The notes under the pieces were generated by a model. That model was not told where the DNA came from. It saw nothing but the letters and a program-made list of their open reading frames with translations, and did not search any database. A program made the position numbers and the translations under genes. 64,000 nt of DNA from Bacteroidota bacterium (GTDB lineage Bacteria > Bacteroidota > Bacteroidia > Chitinophagales > Saprospiraceae): positions 147,781 to 211,780 of the forward strand of contig JAKOVW010000039.1 in NCBI GenBank assembly GCA_029781865.1, written 5' to 3'. Below are positions 18,024-28,100 of the stretch, piece by piece. Each line of letters opens with the position of its first letter. Positions within the stretch are counted from its first letter, which is position 1.

Positions 18024-18240
18024 AACCCTTCAGGGTTGGATTGGTCATTTATATCGTGATTCTGCTACAATCATTTCACCCCTTCGGGGTTGGACGCGTT
18101 GCTACAATAATGTCACCCCTTCGGGGTTGAATGGCTCATTAATATCTTGATTCTTCTGCTACAATCATTGCACCCCTTCGGGGTTGGAAGTATTGCTGAA
18201 AACGTGATTGCGTTCATGCAATTATGTAATCCCTTCAGGG
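18024..18240 (+). repeat. Cluster of CCCCTTCGGGG palindromic repeats
   Basis: Five copies of a short palindrome lie at about 18024, 18078, 18115, 18172 and 18230 (core CCCCTTCGGGGTTG; the outer two read CCCTTCAGGG). Three share the preceding GCTACAAT-ATT-CACC, giving a unit of ~31 bases at irregular spacing (37-57). They can form UUCG-type hairpins. Irregular spacing and short length argue against CRISPR; REP-like intergenic repeats are more likely. The surrounding 17873-18419 has no gene. Confidence 0.75.
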
Positions 18241-18419
18241 CTGTGGTTTATTAGAGTTTCAAGTTTTTTAAAATTTAGTCTTTGCGGTCACGGGTCCGGA
18301 CTTTGTCCGTCATTTATATTCCACCAACTTATCGCATTAGTACTGTTCAATTTTTTGCCTGATAACTAACTACTTAAGCGGAAAATCCTCAACTTTATGT
18401 CCCCGGAATACCGGCTTGA

Positions 18420-21400
18420 ATGAAACTGCACATTATATCAGGTATTATATGCCTGTGGTGTTCAACCGCTACAGCGCAATTTGAAAGTACGGTTGCCCAG
18501 GCTCAGGGCGCTTCTTGCTGTTGTGGTCAGTTTGTAGAAATTTTCTTCCCTAATCTCGATTTTGAATCCCCGCCTTCCCCTGCACCGGGTACATTCATTA
18601 CTTATGGCGTTGGTCAAAACTTTGGCGGATGGACGGTAACCAGGGCTACTATCGATCATTGTGATGCACTGGTTGGCAATCTTGGAGCCGGAAATCCCAA
18701 TGGAGCTTCTTTTTTCGTGGACCTTCATGGGTCCCCCGGTTTTGGAGCGATTTCTTATGATCTATATGGCCTCACTCCCGGAAGTCAATATCGCATCGAA
18801 TTCTGGACCGCCCAAAATGGGAGTGGATTTTCGTCAACCGGGACTTTAAAAATTGCTAATGGTGCCTGGCTCAATGAAAACTGGACCGTTTCTGAATCGG
18901 GTGCGGTGTTTTGGTTTAAATTAAGCTATGAGTTTATGGCAACAGCCAGTACCGCAACCATGGAATTTAGCAGCACAGGTCCTTTCACTTATCAAGGTAC
19001 ATTGGTAGATGATATTCACATTTTCGAATGTCCCGGCGATATGGAAAAACCGGTCGTAACCAATCCTCCGGATGATGAAGTCTATGAATGCGATAAAGAT
19101 GTACCTAAAGCACCTAAATTATTTGCAACAGATAATTGCGATCCGAATCCGGTAATCACGTTTAAAGAAACAACAGATGTCATCGATCCATGCACCAAAA
19201 AAATTACACGCAACTGGGAAATAAAAGATGTATGTGGAAATATTCAAAAAGAAGATCAGGTCATCGATGTGATTGACAAAACACCACCGTCTTTTACAAA
19301 GCTTCCTCAAAACAAAGTATTGACCTGCGATAAAGACATTACAAAAGAATTTAATGACTGGTTAAAAAAGAATGGAAATGCAACGGCAACTGATGCCTGT
19401 GGTGCGGTAAGCTGGCGTGCAGATTACGATCACATGCCTAAAAAATATTGCGATACGGTTATCGTCAATTTTATTTCCACAGATCATTGTGGCAATGAAA
19501 GTTCGGAATTTGCCAACTTTGTTGTCCGAGATACGGTCGCTCCAAAATTTATCATTAAAGCGGAAAATAAAAATTATGTATGTACGCCTAACGCAAAGGA
19601 TTCCCTTCGCGCCTGGTTGGCGAATTACGGTTTTTCTAAAACTACTACAGATTGTGATACGGTTATTTTGAGTTCCAATTTTGACGGAGATTCTACCAAA
19701 AATCCGTTGCAACTCACTTTTTATGCAAAGGACCGATGTGGAAACCGCGATAGTTGCACCGCTACTTTTTCATACCGCAGCAGCAATGATACGTTTCGCA
19801 TCACCAACTATTCCTGCAGTTTTCCTTCCAATTCTTCAGATACGTTTTCTTATGTTATCAATGGCTGCGACAGTATCGTCATTCTTCAAAAAATCAAATA
19901 CGATACAGATACCAGTTACATTCAAACGAATACCTGCAATCCCAATCAACCCAAATTTGATACGCTCCATTACACCAATGCCTTTGGTTGCGATTCGCTG
20001 ATTGTAAATGAATATGTACTTCATCCCATTGCAATCACCCGTTTGCAAAAAATGAATTGCAGTTATCTCAATTATTCTACAGATACGGCGACACTCTCCG
20101 GCCAATTTTGCGATTCCATAATCATCACAGAGTACATTCCACTTCAAAAAGACAGCAGCACGGTTATCTTAAATACCTGTGACATCAGTAAAACCGACAC
20201 TTCCATTTTATCGTTGATCAATAGATTTGGCTGCGACAGCATTGTTACGGTTTATACACTGTACAGTCCGCAACAAATGACTTTCCTTACCAAAAAGGTA
20301 TGTGGACTATCACAGAATTATACCGACACGGTGAAATACACAACGGGCTTGTGTGACAGTCTGGTCATTACCTTACACACTCCATTGCCATTAGATACAA
20401 CGCGTATTCAAAGTTCGACCTGCGATCCATCCAAAGCCGGAATTTTTTCCAGTACTTTAAAAAATCAATTTGGATGTGACAGTCTCGTCATTGAAAACAT
20501 TCAGCTTAATCCGTCTGATTCCATTTTCCTGTCGCAAACCACTTGCATCCTTTCAGAATCCGGAATCCTTACAAAGCAGTATAAAAATAAATTCGGATGC
20601 GACAGTATTGTAAAAACAACCATTACCTTCATTCCCTCAGACACAACACAGATTCAACGAACTACCTGCGATTTTGCTGCAGCTGGTATTAAAACTATGA
20701 TTCTTAAAGGTGTCACCTGCGATAGTGTAGTTATTGTTACTACTGACTTCGTTCCTTCTGATACTACAAAGATTCAACAAACCACCTGCGATTATACTGC
20801 AGCTGGTATTAAAACAATGATTCTGAAAGGTGTCACATGCGATAGTGTGGTTATTGTTATTACCGACTTCGTTCCTTCTGATACCATTCATTTAAGCAAG
20901 ACGTCCTGCGATCCATCCATAGCCGGTTTGGATACGCTTATTTTACTAAATTCTAAAGGCTGCGACAGCATTGTGATGACCAACACTGCATATATACCGT
21001 TGCGTTTAAAATTCGGATTGGATTCGATCACTTGTTTTAATCAACATGATGGCATTTTCAGAATTTTGAATCCTGGCGATTTTGGTGCACCGTATGATAT
21101 AATTTTGAACAACAATAACCTTGGTGCGCTGAATCAGATTTCTAATCTTAGTCCCGGTTCTTATGAACTATTTATACGCGATCGAAATGGATGCGTTACG
21201 GATTCCATTGATTTCACTTTAAGCAATCCACCGGAATTGATGATCGATCTCGGCAATGATCTGGATGTAAAAGCAGGATCCAACATCAATTTAAATTTGC
21301 AATCCAACAAAACATTGCAAAACATTTTCTGGAGTCCGTCCAATCTGAGCAGCTGTATCAATTGCAGCTCAATTCAATTTACGGTAGACCAGGATACCTG

Positions 21401-21764
21401 GGTGTTTGCACAAGCTATTGATGAGCGGAATTGCACTCAAACGGATTCCATTTTTATCCGGGTCAAAAAATCGGGATCGGTTTATGTTCCCAATTCATTT
21501 TCGCCCAATGGTGATAATATCAATGATTACTTTTACATTCAAGGCGCAGCGGATGCCAAAGTGGAACTCCTGTTTATTTATAACCGATGGGGTGAAAAAG
21601 TGTTTGAAACTAAAAATGTGGCTGTCAATGATCCTACTTCAGGCTGGAACGGTACATTTCACAATGAAAAAATGAATCCCGGTGTATTTATTTTTTATGC
21701 AAAGGTCAGACTAAACGATGAAGAAGAAATTGAGTTAAAGGGAGATCTGACACTAATCAGGTAA
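18420..21764 (+). CDS. Giant T9SS type B surface protein, copy 1 of 5
   Basis: A 1114-residue exported protein. A signal peptide (1-20, ending TATAQ) is followed by a CCCG-headed beta domain (33-205: NLDFESPP, GGWTVTRATID, GNPNGASFFVDLHGS, LTPGSQYRIEFW), which resembles DUF642/choice-of-anchor jelly-roll modules. Then comes one HYR-like module (207-290), a KEFNDWLKKNGNA module (to ~380), a DSLRAWLANYGF module (to ~457), ten ~40-residue repeats each with two Cys and a CDS(I/V/L)V motif (460-860), a SprB-like stretch and the type B sorting domain (SFSPNGDNINDYFYI ... GVFIFYAKV ... GDLTLIR). It is the first gene of the five-gene run; the next starts 30 bp later. Probably a cell-surface adhesin. 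Confidence 0.88.
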   Translation: MKLHIISGIICLWCSTATAQFESTVAQAQGASCCCGQFVEIFFPNLDFESPPSPAPGTFITYGVGQNFGGWTVTRATIDHCDALVGNLGAGNPNGASFFVDLHGSPGFGAISYDLYGLTPGSQYRIEFWTAQNGSGFSSTGTLKIANGAWLNENWTVSESGAVFWFKLSYEFMATASTATMEFSSTGPFTYQGTLVDDIHIFECPGDMEKPVVTNPPDDEVYECDKDVPKAPKLFATDNCDPNPVITFKETTDVIDPCTKKITRNWEIKDVCGNIQKEDQVIDVIDKTPPSFTKLPQNKVLTCDKDITKEFNDWLKKNGNATATDACGAVSWRADYDHMPKKYCDTVIVNFISTDHCGNESSEFANFVVRDTVAPKFIIKAENKNYVCTPNAKDSLRAWLANYGFSKTTTDCDTVILSSNFDGDSTKNPLQLTFYAKDRCGNRDSCTATFSYRSSNDTFRITNYSCSFPSNSSDTFSYVINGCDSIVILQKIKYDTDTSYIQTNTCNPNQPKFDTLHYTNAFGCDSLIVNEYVLHPIAITRLQKMNCSYLNYSTDTATLSGQFCDSIIITEYIPLQKDSSTVILNTCDISKTDTSILSLINRFGCDSIVTVYTLYSPQQMTFLTKKVCGLSQNYTDTVKYTTGLCDSLVITLHTPLPLDTTRIQSSTCDPSKAGIFSSTLKNQFGCDSLVIENIQLNPSDSIFLSQTTCILSESGILTKQYKNKFGCDSIVKTTITFIPSDTTQIQRTTCDFAAAGIKTMILKGVTCDSVVIVTTDFVPSDTTKIQQTTCDYTAAGIKTMILKGVTCDSVVIVITDFVPSDTIHLSKTSCDPSIAGLDTLILLNSKGCDSIVMTNTAYIPLRLKFGLDSITCFNQHDGIFRILNPGDFGAPYDIILNNNNLGALNQISNLSPGSYELFIRDRNGCVTDSIDFTLSNPPELMIDLGNDLDVKAGSNINLNLQSNKTLQNIFWSPSNLSSCINCSSIQFTVDQDTWVFAQAIDERNCTQTDSIFIRVKKSGSVYVPNSFSPNGDNINDYFYIQGAADAKVELLFIYNRWGEKVFETKNVAVNDPTSGWNGTFHNEKMNPGVFIFYAKVRLNDEEEIELKGDLTLIR
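19560..21510 (+). repeat. Near-identical block shared with copies 2 and 4 (here in copy 1)
   Basis: From the DSLRAWL module to the start of the sorting domain, copy 1 is almost base-for-base identical to 22930-24890 (copy 2) and, from about its TFYAKDRCGN part, to 30607-32455 (copy 4). Third-codon positions are conserved as well, so recent duplication or gene conversion is implied. The flanking N- and C-terminal domains diverge much more. Confidence 0.8.
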
Positions 21765-21794
21765 TCCTTGATCATATTGAACCTGTTTAAATTC

Positions 21795-24700
21795 ATGTTT
21801 AAACGAATTTTCATATTTCTATTTTTTTTATTCACTGTAGAATATCATTCTTTCAGTCAAACTAAATGTTGTTGCGGCACACCGGTTCAATTGGATCTTC
21901 CCGGATTGGATTTTGAAATTGATCCGGCACCACCTTCCGGTGGAGTTACGGTTTATTTTGCTGTAACTACTTTCGGACCCTGGAATTTAACCCAGGGACT
22001 CATCGATCATGATGATAAAGATTATGTTCCCGGACTGAATGCTGGAAATCCAAATGGTCAATCCAATTTTATTGATCTGTTTGGAGGCGGCTCAGGAGGA
22101 GCCGCTGGCACTATAGAATATCCATTATTTAATCTGACGCCTGGCAATACGTATATTATTGAATTTTACTATGCCACTATTTCTTCACAGGGAAGTTTTT
22201 CTGGAAATCTGCGAGTCGAAAATGGTGCCTGGCTAAATGCAAACTGGAATGCATCCAATCCGGGTTATGTGATTTGGCTGAAAGGAAGTTATTCATTTGT
22301 TGCCAAGTCATCTTCTACCATAATGTCATTTAAAGACACCGGTGCCAGCTCCAAATCATATTCGGTGGGAATACTACTGGATGATATCAAAATATATGAA
22401 TGTCCCTCCAATGTGGGAGCACCGGTTGTAACTAATCCTCCTGAAGACCTTGAAGTCGAATGCGATAGCCAGGTGCCACCTGTGCCTTCACTTGATGTCA
22501 CAGATATATGTGATGCGCATCCAGTAATTGCATTCAAAGAATCAAAAGACATTATCGATGCATGTTCCAAAAAAATTACTCGTGAATGGACGATCACTGA
22601 TGGTTGCGGGAATAAAACAATCCAAAAACAAATCATTGATGTGATTGATAAATCTCAACCGGAGTTTATTAAATTTCCTGAGACTAAAGTGGTGAGTTGT
22701 ACTGAAGACATTACAAAAGAATTTTCCAACTGGCTAAAGAATAATGGCAACGCTATCGCATCTGATCACTGTGGTTCGGTTAGCTGGCGAAACGTGTACA
22801 ATCGCATCCCCAAAAGTTATTGTGATAGCGTATCCGTTGATTTTATCGCCATTGACCCCTGCGGCAATGAAATAGTTGAAACTGCATATTTTATAGTTAG
22901 GGATACTGCGAAATCAAAATTTTCGGTCAAAGCAGAGAATAAAAATTACGTATGCACGCCTTACGCAAAGGACTCACTTCGCGCCTGGTTGGCCAATTAC
23001 GGCTTCTCTAAAACTACTACGGATTGTGATACGGTTATTTTGAGTTCCAATTTTGACGGAGACTCTACCAAAAATCCGTTGCAACTCACTTTTTATGCAA
23101 AAGACCGGTGTGGAAACAAGGATAGTTGTACCGCCACTTTTTCATACCGCGGTAACAATGATACGTTTCGCATTACCAACTATTCCTGCAGTTTTCCTTC
23201 TAATTCTTCAGATACGTTTTCTTATGTGATCAATGGCTGCGACAGTATCGTCATTCTTCAAAAAATTAAATACGATACGGATACCAGCTACATTCAAACA
23301 AACACCTGCAATCCAAATCAACCCAAATTTGATACGCTCCATTACACCAATGCCTTTGGTTGCGATTCCCTGATTGTAAATGAATATGTACTTTATCCTA
23401 TTGCAATCACCCGATTGCAAAAAATGAATTGTAGTTATCTCAATTATTCCACAGATACGGTGACACTCTCCGGCCAATTTTGCGATTCCATAATCATCAC
23501 AGAGTACATTCCTCTTCAAAAAGACAGCAGCACTTTTATATTAAATACCTGCGACATCAGCAAAACCGACACTTCCATTCTGTCCTTGATCAATCGATTT
23601 GGCTGCGACAGCATTGTTACCGTTTATACACTGTACAGTCCGCAACAAATGACTTTCCTTACCAAAAAGGTATGTGGATTATCACAGAATTATACCGATA
23701 CGGTGAAATACACAACGGGCTTGTGTGACAGTCTGGTCATCACCTTACACACTCCATTGCCATTAGATACAACGCGTATTCAAAGTTCGACCTGCGATCC
23801 ATCCAAATCAGGAATTTTTTCCAGTACTTTAAAAAATCAATTTGGCTGTGACAGTCTCGTCATTGAAAATATTCAGCTTAATCCGTCTGATTCCATTTTC
23901 CTCTCGCAAACCACCTGCATCCTTTCCGAATTCGGAATCCTTACAAAGCAGTATAAAAATAAATTCGGATGCGACAGTATCGTAAAAACAACGATTACAT
24001 TCATCCCCTCCGACACAACACAGATTCAACAAACTACCTGCGATTTTGCTGCAGCTGGTATTAAAACTATGATTCTAAAAGGTGTCACATGCGATAGTGT
24101 AGTTATTGTTACTACTGACTTCGTTCCTTCTGATACTACAAAGATTCAACAAACTACCTGTGATTTTACTGCAGCTGGTATTAAAACAATAATTCTGAAA
24201 GGTGTCACATGCGATAGTGTAGTTATTGTTACTACTGACTTCGTTCCTTCTGATACCATTCATTTAAGCAAGACATCCTGCGATCCATCCATAGCCGGTT
24301 TGGATACGCTCATTTTACAAAATTCTAAAGGCTGCGACAGCATTGTGATGACCAACACTGCATATATCCCATTGCGTTTAAAATTCGGATTGGATTCGAT
24401 CACTTGTTTTAATCAGCATGATGGCATTTTCAGAATTTTGAATCCTGCCGACTTTGGTGCACCATATGATATTATTTTGAACAACAATAACCTTGGTGCG
24501 CTGAATCAGATTTCTAATCTTAGTCCTGGTTCTTATGAACTATTTATACGCGATAGAAATGGATGCGTTTCGGATTCCATTGATTTTAATTTAAGCAATC
24601 CACCGGAATTGATGATCGATCTCGGCAATGATCTGGAAGTAAAAGCAGGATCCAACATCCATTTAAATCTGCAATCCAACAAAACGTTGCAAAACATTTT

Positions 24701-25136
24701 CTGGAGTCCTTCTAATCTGAGCAGCTGTATCAATTGCAGCTCAATCCAATTTACTGTGGACCAGGATACCTGGGTGTTTGCACAAGCTATTGATGAGCGG
24801 AATTGCATTCAAACCGACTCTGTGTTTATCCGGGTCAAAAAATCGGGATCGGTTTATGCTCCCAATTCATTTTCGCCCAATGGAGACAATATAAATGATT
24901 ACTTTTACATACAGGGAGCCGAGGATGCTCTTGTTGAGACGCTGTTGATATTTGACCGTTGGGGTGAAAAGGTCTTTGAGTCCCGGAATGTACCGGCGAA
25001 TGTCCCAACTGCAGGATGGAATGGTAACTACCACACCGAGAAACTGAATCCAGGCGTCTTCGTATATTATGCAAAGGTCAGAACAAAGGATCAGGAAATA
25101 ATTGAATTAAAAGGAGATCTGACTTTAATCCGTTGA
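21795..25136 (+). CDS. Giant T9SS type B surface protein, copy 2 of 5
   Basis: About 1113 residues from ATG 21795, which starts a good signal peptide (MFKRIFIFLFFLFTVEYHSFSQ split at SQ); a TTG 27 bases upstream is less likely. The domain order equals copy 1: CCCGTP domain with PGLDFEIDPAPP and GNPNGQSNFIDLFGG, one HYR-like module (VTNPPEDLEVECDSQVP), the KEFSNWLKNNGNA and DSLRAWL modules, ten CDS-type cysteine repeats and the CHU_C sorting domain ending GDLTLIR. The middle is nearly identical to copy 1, the N-terminus is not. It would be exported by T9SS and fixed on the surface. Confidence 0.88.
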   Translation: MFKRIFIFLFFLFTVEYHSFSQTKCCCGTPVQLDLPGLDFEIDPAPPSGGVTVYFAVTTFGPWNLTQGLIDHDDKDYVPGLNAGNPNGQSNFIDLFGGGSGGAAGTIEYPLFNLTPGNTYIIEFYYATISSQGSFSGNLRVENGAWLNANWNASNPGYVIWLKGSYSFVAKSSSTIMSFKDTGASSKSYSVGILLDDIKIYECPSNVGAPVVTNPPEDLEVECDSQVPPVPSLDVTDICDAHPVIAFKESKDIIDACSKKITREWTITDGCGNKTIQKQIIDVIDKSQPEFIKFPETKVVSCTEDITKEFSNWLKNNGNAIASDHCGSVSWRNVYNRIPKSYCDSVSVDFIAIDPCGNEIVETAYFIVRDTAKSKFSVKAENKNYVCTPYAKDSLRAWLANYGFSKTTTDCDTVILSSNFDGDSTKNPLQLTFYAKDRCGNKDSCTATFSYRGNNDTFRITNYSCSFPSNSSDTFSYVINGCDSIVILQKIKYDTDTSYIQTNTCNPNQPKFDTLHYTNAFGCDSLIVNEYVLYPIAITRLQKMNCSYLNYSTDTVTLSGQFCDSIIITEYIPLQKDSSTFILNTCDISKTDTSILSLINRFGCDSIVTVYTLYSPQQMTFLTKKVCGLSQNYTDTVKYTTGLCDSLVITLHTPLPLDTTRIQSSTCDPSKSGIFSSTLKNQFGCDSLVIENIQLNPSDSIFLSQTTCILSEFGILTKQYKNKFGCDSIVKTTITFIPSDTTQIQQTTCDFAAAGIKTMILKGVTCDSVVIVTTDFVPSDTTKIQQTTCDFTAAGIKTIILKGVTCDSVVIVTTDFVPSDTIHLSKTSCDPSIAGLDTLILQNSKGCDSIVMTNTAYIPLRLKFGLDSITCFNQHDGIFRILNPADFGAPYDIILNNNNLGALNQISNLSPGSYELFIRDRNGCVSDSIDFNLSNPPELMIDLGNDLEVKAGSNIHLNLQSNKTLQNIFWSPSNLSSCINCSSIQFTVDQDTWVFAQAIDERNCIQTDSVFIRVKKSGSVYAPNSFSPNGDNINDYFYIQGAEDALVETLLIFDRWGEKVFESRNVPANVPTAGWNGNYHTEKLNPGVFVYYAKVRTKDQEIIELKGDLTLIR
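22930..24890 (+). repeat. Near-identical block in copy 2
   Basis: Second member of the repeat that starts at 19560 in copy 1. Differences are few and mostly single bases (for example the HDGIFRILNP region and the CDSVVIVTTDF units). Confidence 0.75.
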
Positions 25137-25166
25137 TCGATTTTCTTTATCATAACCATCTTCACC

Positions 25167-28100
25167 ATGATAAAAAAATTATTTTTTGCATGGGCATTCA
25201 TGTTCCTTCTTCAAAGTATTGGCATTAGTCAATCCTGTTGTTGTGGCGGAGTAAACGAATTGGTCTTTCCGGGATTTGATTTCGAAATACCTCCGTTTCC
25301 CAAACCCGGGCTAGATACTACATATTGTGGTGGAAACTTTGGGCCCTGGGTGATTACCAAAGGTTGTATCGATCTCGTAGATCCAGACCAATACAATGTA
25401 GGATGGGGAAATCCAAATGGCAAATCGCATTTCATTGATCTGAACAAGCCAACTAATAATGCAGCCACCATACAATATACACTTACCGGATTGATTCCAG
25501 GATCGTCTTATAAAATAGAATGGTACTATGCCAAGTTTTATATCGAACCGGCTAACATAGTTGCCAATTGTAAAATAGGAAATGGTGCCTGGCTGAATGT
25601 AACCTGGAAATCAACAAACCATGGAGATATTATTTGGTTAAAGCAATCTCATAATTTTACAGCATTGGCCTCCACCACCACACTTGAATTTAGCGATGCA
25701 GGCAGCACCTCTCCCTGGCCTTCGGGAATGCTGATTGATGATATCAAAATATATGGATGTGTCAGCAGCAACGATACGGAAGCACCTGTTATTCAAAATC
25801 CGCCGGTCAGTGCTGTAGTGGATTGTGAAGATCAGGTTCCATTGGCTCCTCAATTGATCATAACCGATAATTGTGACACCAGCCCGGTGGTTAAATTTAC
25901 TGAGGTAATCGAGATCAGGCCTCCGTGTAAACGATTTGTACGGGATTGGATCATTACCGATAACTGCGGCAACGTCACTACAGCTAAACAAATCATAGAT
26001 ATTCTCGATAATGAACCTCCGGTTGTACACAATCCACCACCGGACGTAACCGTCACTTGTATTAAGGATATCCCACCTCAACCCAAACTGGATATCACCG
26101 ATAATTGTAAAGTTTACAATGTTGTATTCAGCAGTTCAATCCAGAAAGGTATTCCTTGCAGAAAAATATTCAGAGAATGGAAAATTTACGATGGCTGCGG
26201 AATTAATCATGAAACGATCGTCACGCAAACAATTGATGTGGATGATCAGGAACCACCTGTAGTTCGAAATCCACCTGTAGATTTGGTGATAGGTTGCGAA
26301 ATCGATACGCCAGCCATTCCGAGATTAATCATAGAAGATAATTGCGATCCTACCCCATCAGCAAAATTTAGTGAGGCACGTCAAGTCATAAATGCATGTA
26401 CCAAAAAAATAACCCGGATATGGACCATGATGGATTCCTGTGCCAATACGAGTACTCAAACTCAGGTGATTGATATAATCGACGAAGCTCCGGTCATCAA
26501 TGATCCACCGCAAGATGTTACAGTCGCCTGTGACTTTGATATTCCGGATGTTCCAAAACTGGATATCAGTGATAACTGCAGCAGCAAGCCAATGGTGGCT
26601 TTCAAGGAAACAGTGGAAGCTACGGATCCTTGTAACAAACATATCAAAAGAGAATGGAATATTACCGATGCCTGTGGAAATACGAATGCTCAAATCCAGC
26701 TGGTAGATGTAGTTTATAAATCGCCTCCTCAATTCACAAAGCTTCCATTGAATCTAAGCATCACTTGTGACAAGGACATCAAAAAAGAATTTAATGACTG
26801 GATTAAGAAAAACGGCAATGCAGAAGTTACAGATGCGTGTTTGACTGTTACCTGGCGTGCTATTTATGATTTCCCACCAAAATTATCCTGCGACTCTGTG
26901 TTGGTAGAATTTGTTGCGAAAGATCATTGCGATAATGAAAGTTCTCAATTTGCCTATTTTATCGTAACGGATAAGGTCGCTCCGGCATTCATAACAAAAG
27001 CTGTAAATAAAAATTATGTATGCATTCCAAACACCCGCGATTCATTGCGGGAATGGTTGCGCAACTTTGGCTATTTAAAAATGAGAACCGATTGCGATAC
27101 TGTCATACTTAGTTCCAATTTTGACGGAGACTCTACTAAAAATCCAATGAAACTTACATTTTATGCCAAAGACCGCTGCGGCAACATAGATAGTTGCAGA
27201 GCCAGTTTTAGCTATCGGAGTGATAACGATACGCTGCGGAATACCCAATATTCATGCAGTATCCTTAGAAATTACCAGGACACTAGTCATTATTTTGTGA
27301 ATGGATGCGACAGCATTGTTATCGTACAGCATATCAAAAAAAATCCGGACAGCATATACATTCAAATAAACACCTGCGACATCAATCAAAAACCATTTGA
27401 CACCATTCGAATGATCAATCAGGATGCCTGTGATTCTACCTTGTTTTATGAATATAAATTAAAACCATCTCCGGTAACCCATTTGCAAATTAAAGACTGC
27501 TCGTATCAGAACTATACAATAGATACTGCAATTCTTGCCGGGCAATATTGTGATTCGACGGTAATTACCGAGCGCATACCTCTTCGCAAAGACATCAATA
27601 CGGCCACTGTATTTACCTGTGATCAGTCCAAAGCGGATACCAGTCTGCTTCATTTGATCAATACTTTGGGTTGCGATAGCCTGGTTACTGTTTACACCAT
27701 TTACATTCCGAATCTGGAGACGCATATTCAGCAAAAAATCTGCGGATTAAAACAAGCGTATACGGATACTGTCATTTATCAAACCGGATTATGTGACAGC
27801 CTGGTAATTGCCACGCATGATATATTACCAGTAGATAGTATACATCTCGTAAGCTCAACCTGCGATCCGTCAAAAGCAGGAATTTTTTCCAGCACGTTAA
27901 GAAATCAATTTGGTTGTGACAGCGTCGTCATTCAAAATATCCAGCTGAACAGATCCGATTCCATTTTTATATCAAAAACAACCTGTACCTACTCAGCATC
28001 CGGAATAGCCATTCAAAAGCTAAAAAACATCTTTGGTTGCGATAGCATTGTAAAAACAACCACGGTTTTTATTCCTTCTGATACTATACAAATTAAGCAG

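Noticed and set aside
18024..18240. CRISPR array
   Set aside because: Repeats are ~16-31 bases, palindromic, irregularly spaced (37-57) and no cas genes are near.
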